Source: Minisyncoccota bacterium (GTDB lineage: Bacteria > Patescibacteriota > Minisyncoccia > Phycocordibacterales > Phycocordibacteraceae). Taken from it: 21,103 bases of DNA. The translations under genes and the position numbers were made by a program. The notes under the pieces are model-generated. The model had not been told where the DNA came from. It was given only the letters and a program-made list of their open reading frames with translations, and did no database searches. The stretch's first letter is position 1; each line of letters starts with the position of its first letter. Below, in pieces: positions 12,738-20,529 of the stretch. Location of the stretch: positions 1 through 21,103 of the forward strand of contig JAGOSU010000006.1 in the NCBI GenBank assembly GCA_018062165.1, written 5' to 3'.

Positions 12738-14151
12738 ACGCCTCTTTCGTCACCATCGCGCCTGCTGTGAACAAGCTATCGTCCTCACCGTACGCTCCCA
12801 TAAACTGTATGCCTACTGGTAAATCCTTGCCGTCACGATTCACCGTTCCCATGGGAACCGAAATTGCTGGCAGCCCGGTAAGGTTCGCTGTCACAGTGAA
12901 CACATCCTCAAGATAGAGTGAGAGCGGGTCGGCATGTTCCCCAATAACGAATGCCGGGCTGGGCATGGTTGGGGTAGCGATAAAATCTACCGACTCGAAT
13001 GCGTGGTCAAACTCCTGACGAAGCAGTTTGCGCGCCTTATCCGCTTTCCGGTAATACGCGTCAATGTATCCGGAGGAAAGAACGAAAGTTCCAAGCAGGA
13101 TGCGGCGCTTCGTTTCCGGACCGAATCCTTCCGTCCTCGAACGGACATAGTCTTCAAGCAGGTCGTTTCCTTCGACATGTACACCGTAGCGCACGCCGTC
13201 GAACCGGGCGAGATTCGTGGATACTTCGGCGAAATTGATGATGTAGTAGGCAGCGAGCGCAGGTTTAATGGAGGGTATCTCAATCGGTACTATTTCGTAG
13301 TCAGTGAGGCCCGCAAGGGTCTCCTCGAAACGAGCCGTCATGTCAGCTTCCATTCCTCCCTCCATAAGTGAGCGAAGCACTCCTATTTTCTTTTTTAACG
13401 GCTTGGTAGTTGCGGGGAGATCAATTGACGTGCTGTCGAGCGCATCTTTGCCACGAATAGTCTGTAGAAGAATGCGTGCGTCTCGCACCGTGTGCGTAAG
13501 CGGACCAGCTTGATCAAACGAAGAAGCGGCGGCGATTAGGCCTGTGCGCGGCACCCCACCGTAGGTGGATTTCATTCCTACAAGACCACAATAGCTTGCA
13601 GGGTTTCTCAGTGAGCCTCCGGTGTCAGTGCCCAGCCCGCCAATGGCCATGTGGGACGCAACCGCAGCAGCAGACCCGCCTGACGTACCTCCAGCAACGC
13701 GCGTAACATCAAAAGGATTGCGCGTGGGACCAAACGCGGAGTTTTCGGTTGAGCCACCAAGCGCAAACTCATCCATGTTCGTCCTTCCTACAAACAGCGC
13801 TCCCGCTTCCTTCAGTCGCTTAGTAATTGTGGCATCGTAGGTGGCTGTATGCGTCGAAAGAATCTTGGAGGCGGCACTGGCGACTTTACCTTCGATAAGG
13901 ATGTTGTCTTTCATCGCGAGCGGTATGCCACAGAGCATAGGAGCAGCTTCGCCTTCCTTCTCGATGCGAGCCTGCGCTGCGGCAATCGCCATTTCGTCTG
14001 CATCAAAGAGCTCAAGGTACGCATTGAGCTCTACGTTCTTCTCCTTCGCTGCATGTGTGCACGCTTCAAACAAATCATGGACCGAGCACTCACGAGCTCG
14101 TAGGGCGCGTGCCGCCTCTTCAATAGACAGTTCGTTGAGCTTCTTACTCAT
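12733..14151 (-). CDS. gatA: Asp/Glu-tRNA amidotransferase subunit A, 472 aa
   Basis: The amidase subunit that frees ammonia from glutamine (or asparagine), which GatB uses to turn Glu-tRNA(Gln) and/or Asp-tRNA(Asn) into the amidated forms. The amidase signature is complete: Lys81 in AMKDNI, the GGTSGGSAAAVA block (154-165) and nucleophile Ser180 in GTDTGGSLRNP. By alignment with known amidases the cis-Ser of the triad falls on Thr156 (GGT rather than GGS), a conservative change. The gene overlaps gatC by 8 nt (translational coupling). gatB is not in the window, so the trimer partner is encoded elsewhere. Length is normal. Confidence 0.97.
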   Translation of the reverse strand: MSKKLNELSIEEAARALRARECSVHDLFEACTHAAKEKNVELNAYLELFDADEMAIAAAQARIEKEGEAAPMLCGIPLAMKDNILIEGKVASAASKILSTHTATYDATITKRLKEAGALFVGRTNMDEFALGGSTENSAFGPTRNPFDVTRVAGGTSGGSAAAVASHMAIGGLGTDTGGSLRNPASYCGLVGMKSTYGGVPRTGLIAAASSFDQAGPLTHTVRDARILLQTIRGKDALDSTSIDLPATTKPLKKKIGVLRSLMEGGMEADMTARFEETLAGLTDYEIVPIEIPSIKPALAAYYIINFAEVSTNLARFDGVRYGVHVEGNDLLEDYVRSRTEGFGPETKRRILLGTFVLSSGYIDAYYRKADKARKLLRQEFDHAFESVDFIATPTMPSPAFVIGEHADPLSLYLEDVFTVTANLTGLPAISVPMGTVNRDGKDLPVGIQFMGAYGEDDSLFTAGAMVTKEAL

Positions 14152-14434
14152 AGGAGATGATCTGTGCCACCTTCAGGGTGTTGCCTTCTTTATTCGGGAA
14201 TTGCTCGACAATCTTCTTGGTGTGGGTGCCCTTCTCGTCCGGCTGGCCGTCCTCGCGCAGGACATTGCTTACGACCGGCTTGAAGTTCATATCTTTCGGA
14301 ATCTTAAGCTCCTCGACCTGGCCTGCATACTCGAGAATGCTATCGAATTCCTTCGAGAAGCGTTCCACCTCCTCGTCAGTAAGGGTGATGCGCGCAAGGG
14401 CCGCAAGCTTCCGTACATCCTCTGCAGACGTCAT
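14144..14434 (-). CDS. gatC: Asp/Glu-tRNA amidotransferase subunit C, 96 aa
   Basis: The small helical and extended subunit that wraps GatA and GatB in the GatCAB complex. The typical start (VRKLAALARITLTDEEVERF, then FDSILEYAGQVEEL) and the C-terminal DGQPDEKGT-like segment fit the family, as does the length. It is the first gene of the gatC-gatA operon, overlapping gatA by 8 nt. TACAGT lies 7 nt before the ATG, so the operon mRNA is probably leaderless. The end, EQFPNKEGNTLKVAQIIS, matches the conserved GatC tail. Confidence 0.95.
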   Translation of the reverse strand: MTSAEDVRKLAALARITLTDEEVERFSKEFDSILEYAGQVEELKIPKDMNFKPVVSNVLREDGQPDEKGTHTKKIVEQFPNKEGNTLKVAQIISYE

Positions 14435-14441
14435 GGGAGCT

Positions 14442-14447
14442 ACTGTA
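14442..14447 (-). promoter_or_regulatory. -10 element of gatC-gatA
   Basis: TACAGT on the minus strand, 7 nt before ATG 14434. It lies in the 24-nt gap behind the asparaginase stop. Confidence 0.5.
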
Positions 14448-14458
14448 GCACGTAGGGC

Positions 14459-14959
14459 TTACTTCGATAACGACCGCTTCTCGTACGCCTCATGTAGCGC
14501 AGGAAACTCTTGCCAGGGCACGACACGGCCATAGAGCGCGATATAGACACCGGGCGGAAGAGACTGAACGGCGGCGGCGGCCATACCGATGTTAAAGCGT
14601 GCGTCCGAACTTACGAACTTCTCGGGAAGCATAGCGCCCGTCAGCACGATGGTCTTTCCATTGATGGCGCTCAACACTTCTGCCGTCTTCACCATAGTGT
14701 CCGTACCGTGCGTTATGACAATGCGCTCGGCAGCTTGGGACTCAACAATCCGATAGATGTTTTGTCGATCTTCGTCCGTGATATCAAGGCTATCTTTCTT
14801 CAACGCCTCGACGACACTGTAGTCGAACATCACATGCGAGTACGGAAGTACCGACTGGAACGCCGGGTCTGCAATCTGAAACTCGTAGCCGTGGTCCGTT
14901 TCCCCTCGTGGATAATCCTTATCGATAGTGCCGCCTGTCTGTATGAAAACAATGTGCAT
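14459..14959 (-). CDS. Single-domain asparaginase-like protein, 166 aa
   Basis: It matches only the N-terminal domain of L-asparaginases (usual length about 330 aa). The two active-site threonines are present: QTGGTIDKDY (Thr12 after TGG) and THGTDTMVKTA (Thr in HGTDTM with its Asp), plus IVLTGAM around 107-113. The C-terminal domain, which normally completes the dimer and part of the site, is absent, and the frame ends with a normal stop and no sign of decay. So it may hydrolyse asparagine or another amide, or bind one. It has its own TTTAAT 6 nt before the ATG and precedes gatC-gatA in the same direction. Confidence 0.85.
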   Translation of the reverse strand: MHIVFIQTGGTIDKDYPRGETDHGYEFQIADPAFQSVLPYSHVMFDYSVVEALKKDSLDITDEDRQNIYRIVESQAAERIVITHGTDTMVKTAEVLSAINGKTIVLTGAMLPEKFVSSDARFNIGMAAAAVQSLPPGVYIALYGRVVPWQEFPALHEAYEKRSLSK

Positions 14960-14965
14960 ACGTCC

Positions 14966-14971
14966 ATTAAA
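14966..14971 (-). promoter_or_regulatory. -10 element of the asparaginase-like gene
   Basis: TTTAAT on the minus strand, 6 nt before ATG 14959 and directly after the ligA stop (14972-14974). Confidence 0.5.
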
Positions 14972-16987
14972 TCACAGCCCCAGGCGCTTCCGGAATTCCT
15001 CTTCGGTAATGACGGGAATGCCAAGCTTCTTCGCGTTAGCAAGCTTTGAGCCCGGGTCCTTCCCTGCCAGCACGAAGCTGGTCTTTGAAGACACCATGCC
15101 CGCAACCGTGCCTCCTGCTTTCTTTACCGCAGCCTTGGCGGCCTCACGAGAATACGTTGGGAGCGTACCGGTAACCACAACTGTCTGCCCGGACAGTTTG
15201 CCAGAGGTCGTCTGCGGCTCCACCCGCTCTATCTTTAGATGTTTCTCAAGCCGCTTCATGAGCTCCTTGTTGGCAGCGTTGTTGAACCAACGATCAACTG
15301 ACTTTGCGAGTATCTGTCCCACTCCTTTCACTTTCATAAGATCTGCCTCCTTGGCTTCTGCAAGGGCTGTACGGGACTTGAAGCGTTCAGCAAGCAACAG
15401 TGCTGTCTCTTCTCCCACATGGTCTATGGAAAGCCCTACGAGGAGTCGGTTAAGCGGCACCGTCCGCGCCCTCTCAATTGCGGCAAGCAACTTCTTTGCA
15501 GACGTATCTTTGAACCCCGGAAGCGCAATGAGTTCATCATACGTAAGATCGAAGATGTCGTCGTAGTCAGACACCAGATTGTGCTCCATAAGAAGTGACA
15601 CCGTCTTTCCTCCAAACCCGTCGATATCCAGCGCGCTCTTTCCAACGAAGTGCGCAATCTTGAGTCCTTGCTGTGCAAAGGAGCCCTTCACTGCGCAACG
15701 ATGTGCGGCTTCCCCTGGTACTCGCTCAATACGTCCATCCCCCCCACACAGAGGCGAGGTGGCCGGGAATTTCCACTTCCGCTCCTTTCCACTACGCAGT
15801 TCTGGCAGCACCTCGACAATTTCTGGGATAATATCGCCCGCTTTCTGCAAGATAACCGTATCGCCAATACGAATATCCTTCTCCGTTATGAAATCCTCGT
15901 TATGGAGCGTTGCGCGCGCCACCGTCGTCCCCGCAACTGACACTGGTGCGAGGTGCGCAACCGGCGTCAACTTCCCCGTCCTTCCTATCTGAAGCCCGAT
16001 GTCTTCGATGGTAGTCGTCACCTGTTCAGCCGCAAACTTAAGTGCAATTGCGTAGCGCGGGCCTTTTCCGGTGTGACCGAGCAGTTCCTGTTGTCTGCGT
16101 TCCTCAACCTTTACGACAACACCATCAATCAGATAATCCTCGTTCTCTCGCTTAGCACCATGCCAGTCGTTCCAATACTTGATAACCTCCGCAAGCGTAT
16201 CGGCGTGTATGGAGTGTGTGTTCACGGGAAGGCCAAGCTTCGCGAGCACCATAAGCTCGTCCGTCTGCGTCTTCGGGAACGCTTCTGAGAAGCGCTCGAT
16301 ATCATAGAGAAAGGCGCCAAGCGGCCTACTTTGGGCAATCTTAGGGTCAAGCTGCCGCACGGCACCGGCAGCGGCATTTCGAGGATTAGCGAACTCAGGC
16401 TCTCCATTTCTACGGCGTAGCTGGTTCATCTTCTTGAAGCCCGAACGGGTCATGTACACCTCGCCCTCAACGATAAGATCAACTGGGCGCGGGAGTTCTT
16501 CTGGCACACTCTCGATGGTGCGCACCGTATGCGTCACATCCTCTCCGATAATCCCGTCGCCACGCGTTGCCGCAAGCACCAACTTTCCTTTCTCGTAGGT
16601 AAGAATGATATGAAGTCCATCAATCTTGAGTTCGCACGCGTACGTCGGGCGCTTCTTGTCTCCTGCCTTCGTAAGCCCCTTCTTCACTCGCTCATCAAAA
16701 GCGCGGATATCTCCTTCATCAAACGCATCATCAAGCGACCATTGCGGGATGGCGTGCTTAGTTTTAGTGAGCTGTGCGAGCGGCTTGCCTGCCACGCGTT
16801 GCGTCGGCGAGGTACGAGTGATGAGCGCAGGATACGCCGTCTCAAGCTCATTCAATTCCCGCTTCAAGGAATCGAGTGCCTCCGGTGAAATAGGAGACTC
16901 GTCCTTCTCATGTTGAAGCGCACGATACTTCCCGATGGTCTCGCGAAGCTTCTGTGCGCGCCGGCGTATGTCCTGCGGCACCAGCAT
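14972..16987 (-). CDS. ligA: NAD-dependent DNA ligase, 671 aa
   Basis: It seals nicks in replication and repair using NAD+. Domains in order: Ia domain (1-60), adenylation domain with SPTQRVAG, WSLDDAF and nucleophile Lys121 in ELKIDG, OB fold (about 315-400), zinc finger (about 410-440), helix-hairpin-helix region (DLTYDELIALPGF, MKVKGVGQILA) and a C-terminal BRCT domain (about 598-671, SGQTVVVTGTLP). The zinc finger keeps only Cys414 and Cys431; the usual first and last Cys are replaced (Ser411, and Ser436 or Phe437). Loss of the last Cys is, by recall, common in CPR ligases. ATG 16987 lies 2 nt after the upstream pseudopilin stop, making ligA the last gene of the pilus operon. Confidence 0.97.
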   Translation of the reverse strand: MLVPQDIRRRAQKLRETIGKYRALQHEKDESPISPEALDSLKRELNELETAYPALITRTSPTQRVAGKPLAQLTKTKHAIPQWSLDDAFDEGDIRAFDERVKKGLTKAGDKKRPTYACELKIDGLHIILTYEKGKLVLAATRGDGIIGEDVTHTVRTIESVPEELPRPVDLIVEGEVYMTRSGFKKMNQLRRRNGEPEFANPRNAAAGAVRQLDPKIAQSRPLGAFLYDIERFSEAFPKTQTDELMVLAKLGLPVNTHSIHADTLAEVIKYWNDWHGAKRENEDYLIDGVVVKVEERRQQELLGHTGKGPRYAIALKFAAEQVTTTIEDIGLQIGRTGKLTPVAHLAPVSVAGTTVARATLHNEDFITEKDIRIGDTVILQKAGDIIPEIVEVLPELRSGKERKWKFPATSPLCGGDGRIERVPGEAAHRCAVKGSFAQQGLKIAHFVGKSALDIDGFGGKTVSLLMEHNLVSDYDDIFDLTYDELIALPGFKDTSAKKLLAAIERARTVPLNRLLVGLSIDHVGEETALLLAERFKSRTALAEAKEADLMKVKGVGQILAKSVDRWFNNAANKELMKRLEKHLKIERVEPQTTSGKLSGQTVVVTGTLPTYSREAAKAAVKKAGGTVAGMVSSKTSFVLAGKDPGSKLANAKKLGIPVITEEEFRKRLGL

Positions 16988-16989
16988 GA

Positions 16990-17460
16990 TTAGTAGAGTA
17001 CGCGCACGCCTCGCTCAATGCGGCGGCCGTCATTAGGGTCGCAACTACTGTAGCCCGTCGAGTAGAGGCGGTTAGGCTCTCCCGTAGGCTCTCCCTTGTA
17101 AATCTGCACACGAGCATACTCGGTGGTCGAGAGTGCGGGGTCGGCACACGGTATGACAAACGTCGTGTACTTCGGGGAGTTCCCGGTACTGGTGAAGTTG
17201 ATAGTTCTGCCGTTGCAGCTCACGCTTGAGATGTCATTCGGGTTAGTGCCAAACGCGTCATAGCGCTGGTCATAGAACAAGATGCACTCAAGTCCGCTGT
17301 CTGCCGCATAGAAGGCGTACTGTGACTGTTTGGCGGTTGAGGCAAGCAGCACCTGTTTGTAGGTAACATCCATGAGTGCAAGCGCGAGCGCGAGCATTAC
17401 GGAGGAGAGAACAATCGCAATGAGGAGGGTGAACCCTCGTTGTGGAGTGGTGTGCATCAT
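16990..17460 (-). CDS. PilX/GspK-like minor pseudopilin, 156 aa
   Basis: Leader ending QRG, then FTLLIAIVLSSVMLALALAL: a class III prepilin signal cut after Gly. The usual Glu at mature position 5 is Ile, as in GspK- and PilX-type tip subunits. AADSGLECILFYD is the typical PilX N-terminal motif. It is a membrane-inserted subunit until assembled at the pilus or pseudopilus tip. I chose ATG 17460, which overlaps the upstream TGA as ATGA; a TTG at 17466 is a longer alternative. Four Cys in the globular part may form disulfides. Confidence 0.85.
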   Translation of the reverse strand: MMHTTPQRGFTLLIAIVLSSVMLALALALMDVTYKQVLLASTAKQSQYAFYAADSGLECILFYDQRYDAFGTNPNDISSVSCNGRTINFTSTGNSPKYTTFVIPCADPALSTTEYARVQIYKGEPTGEPNRLYSTGYSSCDPNDGRRIERGVRVLY

Positions 17461-17942
17461 AGCCAATCGCGGATATTCTCAGTCAACGTTGTCGTGTACG
17501 TCACGCCGCGCGTTATCCAGGAAACACTCGACGTCACCTTCGCTTCAGTTCCCCCAGCAAGAGGAGTGATGGACACAGTCCGTGTGTAGATGCTCACCTT
17601 GTCTCCCGAGGAGGTCACGTAACTATAGAGGCCGCCCGTGCTAAGGCGCAGCGGCTCGACCGTGCCGCTTATGGTCCCAAAGGCGGTATCAACCACGCAA
17701 GGTCCCGGTTGACAGGAACCAAGTCCAGTCAGCCACGAAGAACCCTCCAGATAGTTAGCATCCCGGACGCTGCGGATATACTCAATGCCCTCTTGGGCGA
17801 GTGAGGTCGCCACCAACTGGTCACGAGCGATATAGGAGTTCACCAGCGCACCGCGCAGTGCATTAAAAGGACCTGCCACCGCAAGGGTGAGCACCGTCAC
17901 GGCAACGAGGGTCTCGATGAGGGTGAATCCTTTCATGGTCAT
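17457..17942 (-). CDS. PilV/GspI-like minor pseudopilin, 161 aa
   Basis: MTMKG then FTLIETLVAVTVLTLAVAG: very short leader, cut after Gly, Glu at mature position 5. The early globular part ATSLAQEGIEYIRSVRDANY is typical of PilV/GspI proteins. Overlaps of ATGA type join it to both neighbours, so translation is coupled along the operon. It is likely part of the initiation or tip complex of a type IV pilus. A Cys pair (GSCQPGPC) lies mid-protein. Confidence 0.88.
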   Translation of the reverse strand: MTMKGFTLIETLVAVTVLTLAVAGPFNALRGALVNSYIARDQLVATSLAQEGIEYIRSVRDANYLEGSSWLTGLGSCQPGPCVVDTAFGTISGTVEPLRLSTGGLYSYVTSSGDKVSIYTRTVSITPLAGGTEAKVTSSVSWITRGVTYTTTLTENIRDWL

Positions 17943-18526
17943 ATCTCAATAAGGCGCTGCGTGGCGCTGGTCTGAATCGAGAAGTCCAGCGTGTGGTCCT
18001 TATCTCCTTTTATAGTACCTCGAAGGGTAAAGGTGACCTGCGGCTGCACCCCCTCCCCATCTCCCGTCGTGCCGACACCTCGAACGTAGAACGTAAGGCC
18101 GTCGGGGTCCGCGATGGTAATGCTCGGGTCAGTAAGTGATATCGCTGACGCATTGGTACACACTGACGTCCCGGTGCAACGCCCGATGGTGCCATCATTC
18201 TTGCGTGTGTAGGTTACTCTGTCGGCCAGTGACACGTCGTAATAAGAGAATTCGGTGCAGATACCGTTGTCTCCGGCTGAGGGATTGATTGGGTCTCCAC
18301 CAGTCGAGCCGCAACCATACGCGTTTCCGGTGCGAATGCCGCGCGACATACTATCAAGCGCAAAGGAGAGGTTCGTCACAAGCGAAGTGCTCGCCCGCAG
18401 TTCGCGGTCAAGTCCGATAAGGGAAAGATACGCCCCCGTCACAATCAACATCACCACGCTGAAGATGCCAACGGCGACAATCATTTCGAGGAGGGTATAC
18501 CCACGCATGGTCTTTGGAGTCGTCAT
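17939..18526 (-). CDS. PilW/GspJ-like minor pseudopilin, 195 aa
   Basis: The prepilin motif MRG then YTLLEMIVAVGIFSVVML has Tyr at mature +1 and Glu at +5. The segment LSFALDSMSRGIRTGNAYGC is like PilW/GspJ proteins. Start ATG 18526 overlaps the upstream TGA as ATGA; ATG 18532 is an alternative. The globular part contains several Cys (GRCTGTSVC) that could stabilise an extracellular domain. Same operon as the other pseudopilins. Confidence 0.87.
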   Translation of the reverse strand: MTTPKTMRGYTLLEMIVAVGIFSVVMLIVTGAYLSLIGLDRELRASTSLVTNLSFALDSMSRGIRTGNAYGCGSTGGDPINPSAGDNGICTEFSYYDVSLADRVTYTRKNDGTIGRCTGTSVCTNASAISLTDPSITIADPDGLTFYVRGVGTTGDGEGVQPQVTFTLRGTIKGDKDHTLDFSIQTSATQRLIEI

Positions 18527-19227
18527 GGGCATGTAGAGGTAGCGACCGCAACCTGGCCGACCTTCGAAACACACACTGCGCGCAATGCTTGCCCATCGGC
18601 AGACTGGATGAAGATTTCAGCATCAACAAGTTCGACCTCACCTCCAGACCGAATACCGATAATGGAACTCTCCGTGTTCGGACGTAGGAATACGATGGAG
18701 AGGCCGCTGATAGTTCCCTCCCCGCCTGAAGAGCAGTAGTCGATACCTCCTTCGCTTTCGCCGCAGAACCGCGAGACGGTGAATCCTCGATCAAAGCGAT
18801 ACGTCTTGATGATGGTGTCCTGTCCTGAGTCGTACTTGCAATTGCCTGGTCGTGATTCTGGTCCAGTGTCTGCCTCGTGCCCAGCGCATTTATCATTTAA
18901 ATCATCGCCCGGCTTTGTGGGATAGATGTCAGCGTATTGCACATAGCTCGTACCTGGCGTGAAGTAGACGCCGTACCCTGCGTTTTGGATGAGGGTGTCC
19001 ACCACCTTGCGGCTCGAGAGACCGAGCGACTGGGACTCTCGAATGGAGAGCGCCACCGTGTAGGCAGTGTCAGTAAGAATGAGAGAGCGGTTGAAGGTTG
19101 ACTGGCCAACCAGCGCGATGCCCGTGATAATCACGATGATAGCGAGCACCACGAGCATCTCGACCAGGGTGAACCCGCGCTGTGGAGGGGGCGTCAGTAG
19201 CTTGTGACGAGTACGAGCGGGTTCCAT
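18523..19227 (-). CDS. FimT/GspH-like minor pseudopilin, 234 aa
   Basis: PPPQRG then FTLVEMLVVLAIIVIITGIAL gives a cleavage site after Gly21-type leader and Glu at mature +5. The rest has GspH/FimT style (ILTDTAYTVALSIRESQSLGLSSR). The start ATG 19227 overlaps the prepilin peptidase gene by 34 nt, a much longer overlap than elsewhere in this operon, because no closer ATG, GTG or TTG exists. At 234 aa it is the largest pseudopilin here, with a Cys-rich middle. Confidence 0.87.
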   Translation of the reverse strand: MEPARTRHKLLTPPPQRGFTLVEMLVVLAIIVIITGIALVGQSTFNRSLILTDTAYTVALSIRESQSLGLSSRKVVDTLIQNAGYGVYFTPGTSYVQYADIYPTKPGDDLNDKCAGHEADTGPESRPGNCKYDSGQDTIIKTYRFDRGFTVSRFCGESEGGIDYCSSGGEGTISGLSIVFLRPNTESSIIGIRSGGEVELVDAEIFIQSADGQALRAVCVSKVGQVAVATSTCP

Positions 19228-19946
19228 GAGGTAAAGAAAGCGAGGAGAAATCCAGCTGCCAGAAACGGCACGAACGGGACCTCTATACCCATTCTATGCC
19301 CTTTCGGACGCGTCACCAATATCGCTATCCCAACGATGCCACCAATCCAGAAGGAAAAGAGAATGCCGGGGATGACGTGTCCCGCTGCAAGCAAGGAGAG
19401 TGAGAAGGCAATGGGTGCATCTCCAAGGCCCATCACTCGTCCGCTTGAGAGGAAATACGCGAGGAAGAAACAGAGCCCCACCATACCTGCGCAGGCGAGC
19501 GCAAGCCCGAAAGACGGGAGACTCTCCATCGTTGAGAGCGCGTAGCCAAAAGAGAGAAGCCCGAATAGTAAGGAGAGTCCTGGCGGCACGACCGTGTGCC
19601 TAAGGTCATAGAGCACAATCACCGTAAGCACGCTTACTGCTCCCAAGAAAAGGAGAAGAGGGAGACCCAAGCCAAGCATCGAATAGGCAAAGTAAAATAC
19701 GACGGCGAGCGCTGCTTCGACCACCACATAGAGCGCGGTGATGTTCGAACCGCAGGAACGGCAACGTCCGAACGATACCAACCACGACAGAACCGGGACT
19801 AAATCAATGGCACCAAGTTCGCGTGTGCAGGAATTGCAGCGAGAGCGATCACTCACCCATGATTCCCCAGTGTTAAGACGTTCACTGACCACTCCAGCGA
19901 AGCTCCCTATAACTGCACCGAGTACTGCAAAAAAGAACGCGAACAT
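19194..19946 (-). CDS. pilD: Prepilin peptidase / N-methyltransferase, 250 aa
   Basis: An inner-membrane aspartyl protease that cuts prepilin leaders after Gly and methylates the new N-terminus. It has the N-terminal methylase-type domain starting AVIGSFAGVVSERL, a four-Cys zinc site (Cys37, Cys40, Cys62, Cys65), and the two catalytic Asp: Asp114 in YDLRHTVVPPG and Asp176 in the G-x-G-D motif GLGDAPIAF. About eight hydrophobic segments. Start ATG 19946 is set by the TGATG overlap with the upstream pilin stop; a longer frame inside that pilin is unlikely. It should process every pilin in this window. Confidence 0.95.
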   Translation of the reverse strand: MFAFFFAVLGAVIGSFAGVVSERLNTGESWVSDRSRCNSCTRELGAIDLVPVLSWLVSFGRCRSCGSNITALYVVVEAALAVVFYFAYSMLGLGLPLLLFLGAVSVLTVIVLYDLRHTVVPPGLSLLFGLLSFGYALSTMESLPSFGLALACAGMVGLCFFLAYFLSSGRVMGLGDAPIAFSLSLLAAGHVIPGILFSFWIGGIVGIAILVTRPKGHRMGIEVPFVPFLAAGFLLAFFTSWNPLVLVTSY

Positions 19947-20428
19947 CACGGACAGACAGCCGCCGCTGTTCCACCGCCGAGCGCCGTCGACGTAATCACC
20001 TTCCCTGTTCCTTGCGAGTCGACACACCAGTAGCCGGTTACTGACTTGGTTTCAATAGCAACCGCCCAACTCTGACCGTTCACACCGACAGCGTAGTACC
20101 CAGAATCGCCGTCCGCGAGCGCCGCGGCAAGCGCACGATTAGCTTGTTGATCGGAGATGAAAAAATTAATACCCGCCGCGTTATAGGCAGGCGCTGCAGT
20201 GATTGCTGTCGATTGCACAGCAACCTGTTGCCCGTAACTCCCGAGGTTCGAGTGCCGGAGCTCCGCCTGATTGCGAATCGTGTTGAGATTTTCTTTCGTT
20301 GCAGCATCAATACCTTTGCTGCGAGCAGCGCTCAGCGACACCACAATGACGGTGGCGAGTACACCGATAATCGCGATGACCGTAAGAAGCTCAATGAGCG
20401 AGAATCCTCGAAGTGCCTGTCGTTGCAT
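19946..20428 (-). CDS. Type IV pilin-like protein, 160 aa
   Basis: First gene of the pilus operon. Leader MQRQALRG, then FSLIELLTVIAIIGVLATVIV with Glu at mature +5. The short globular domain ends GYWCVDSQGTGK and a terminal AAAVCP, so two Cys near the C-terminus could close a disulfide loop. It is a clear paralogue of the pilin at 20530-21021, sharing the layout and the Y-x-CVDS motif. TATACT lies 7 nt before the ATG. It could be a second major pilin or an abundant minor one. Confidence 0.9.
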   Translation of the reverse strand: MQRQALRGFSLIELLTVIAIIGVLATVIVVSLSAARSKGIDAATKENLNTIRNQAELRHSNLGSYGQQVAVQSTAITAAPAYNAAGINFFISDQQANRALAAALADGDSGYYAVGVNGQSWAVAIETKSVTGYWCVDSQGTGKVITSTALGGGTAAAVCP

Positions 20429-20435
20429 ACAACTA

Positions 20436-20441
20436 AGTATA
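20436..20441 (-). promoter_or_regulatory. -10 element of the pilus operon
   Basis: TATACT on the minus strand, 7 nt before ATG 20428; no Shine-Dalgarno. It probably serves the seven genes down to ligA, as no other terminator or promoter is seen between them. Confidence 0.6.
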
Positions 20442-20481
20442 CCGCTTCACTTTTGGTAGTACTGGTGTGATGGGTATAAAA

Positions 20482-20507
20482 GAAAAGAGCCCTTCCGGGC
20501 TCTTTTC
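20482..20507 (-). terminator. Intrinsic terminator after the pilin gene
   Basis: 11-bp stem GAAAAGAGCCC / GGGCTCTTTTC with loop of four, followed on the minus strand by TTTTA. It lies 22 nt past the pilin stop and separates that gene from the pilus operon. Confidence 0.88.
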
Positions 20508-20529
20508 CACTCACACAAGAGAACGTTGC

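Noticed and set aside
13841..14455. A 204-codon plus-strand frame over gatA/gatC
   Set aside because: Antisense shadow of two clear genes, Ser/Arg/Ala-rich with no domain.
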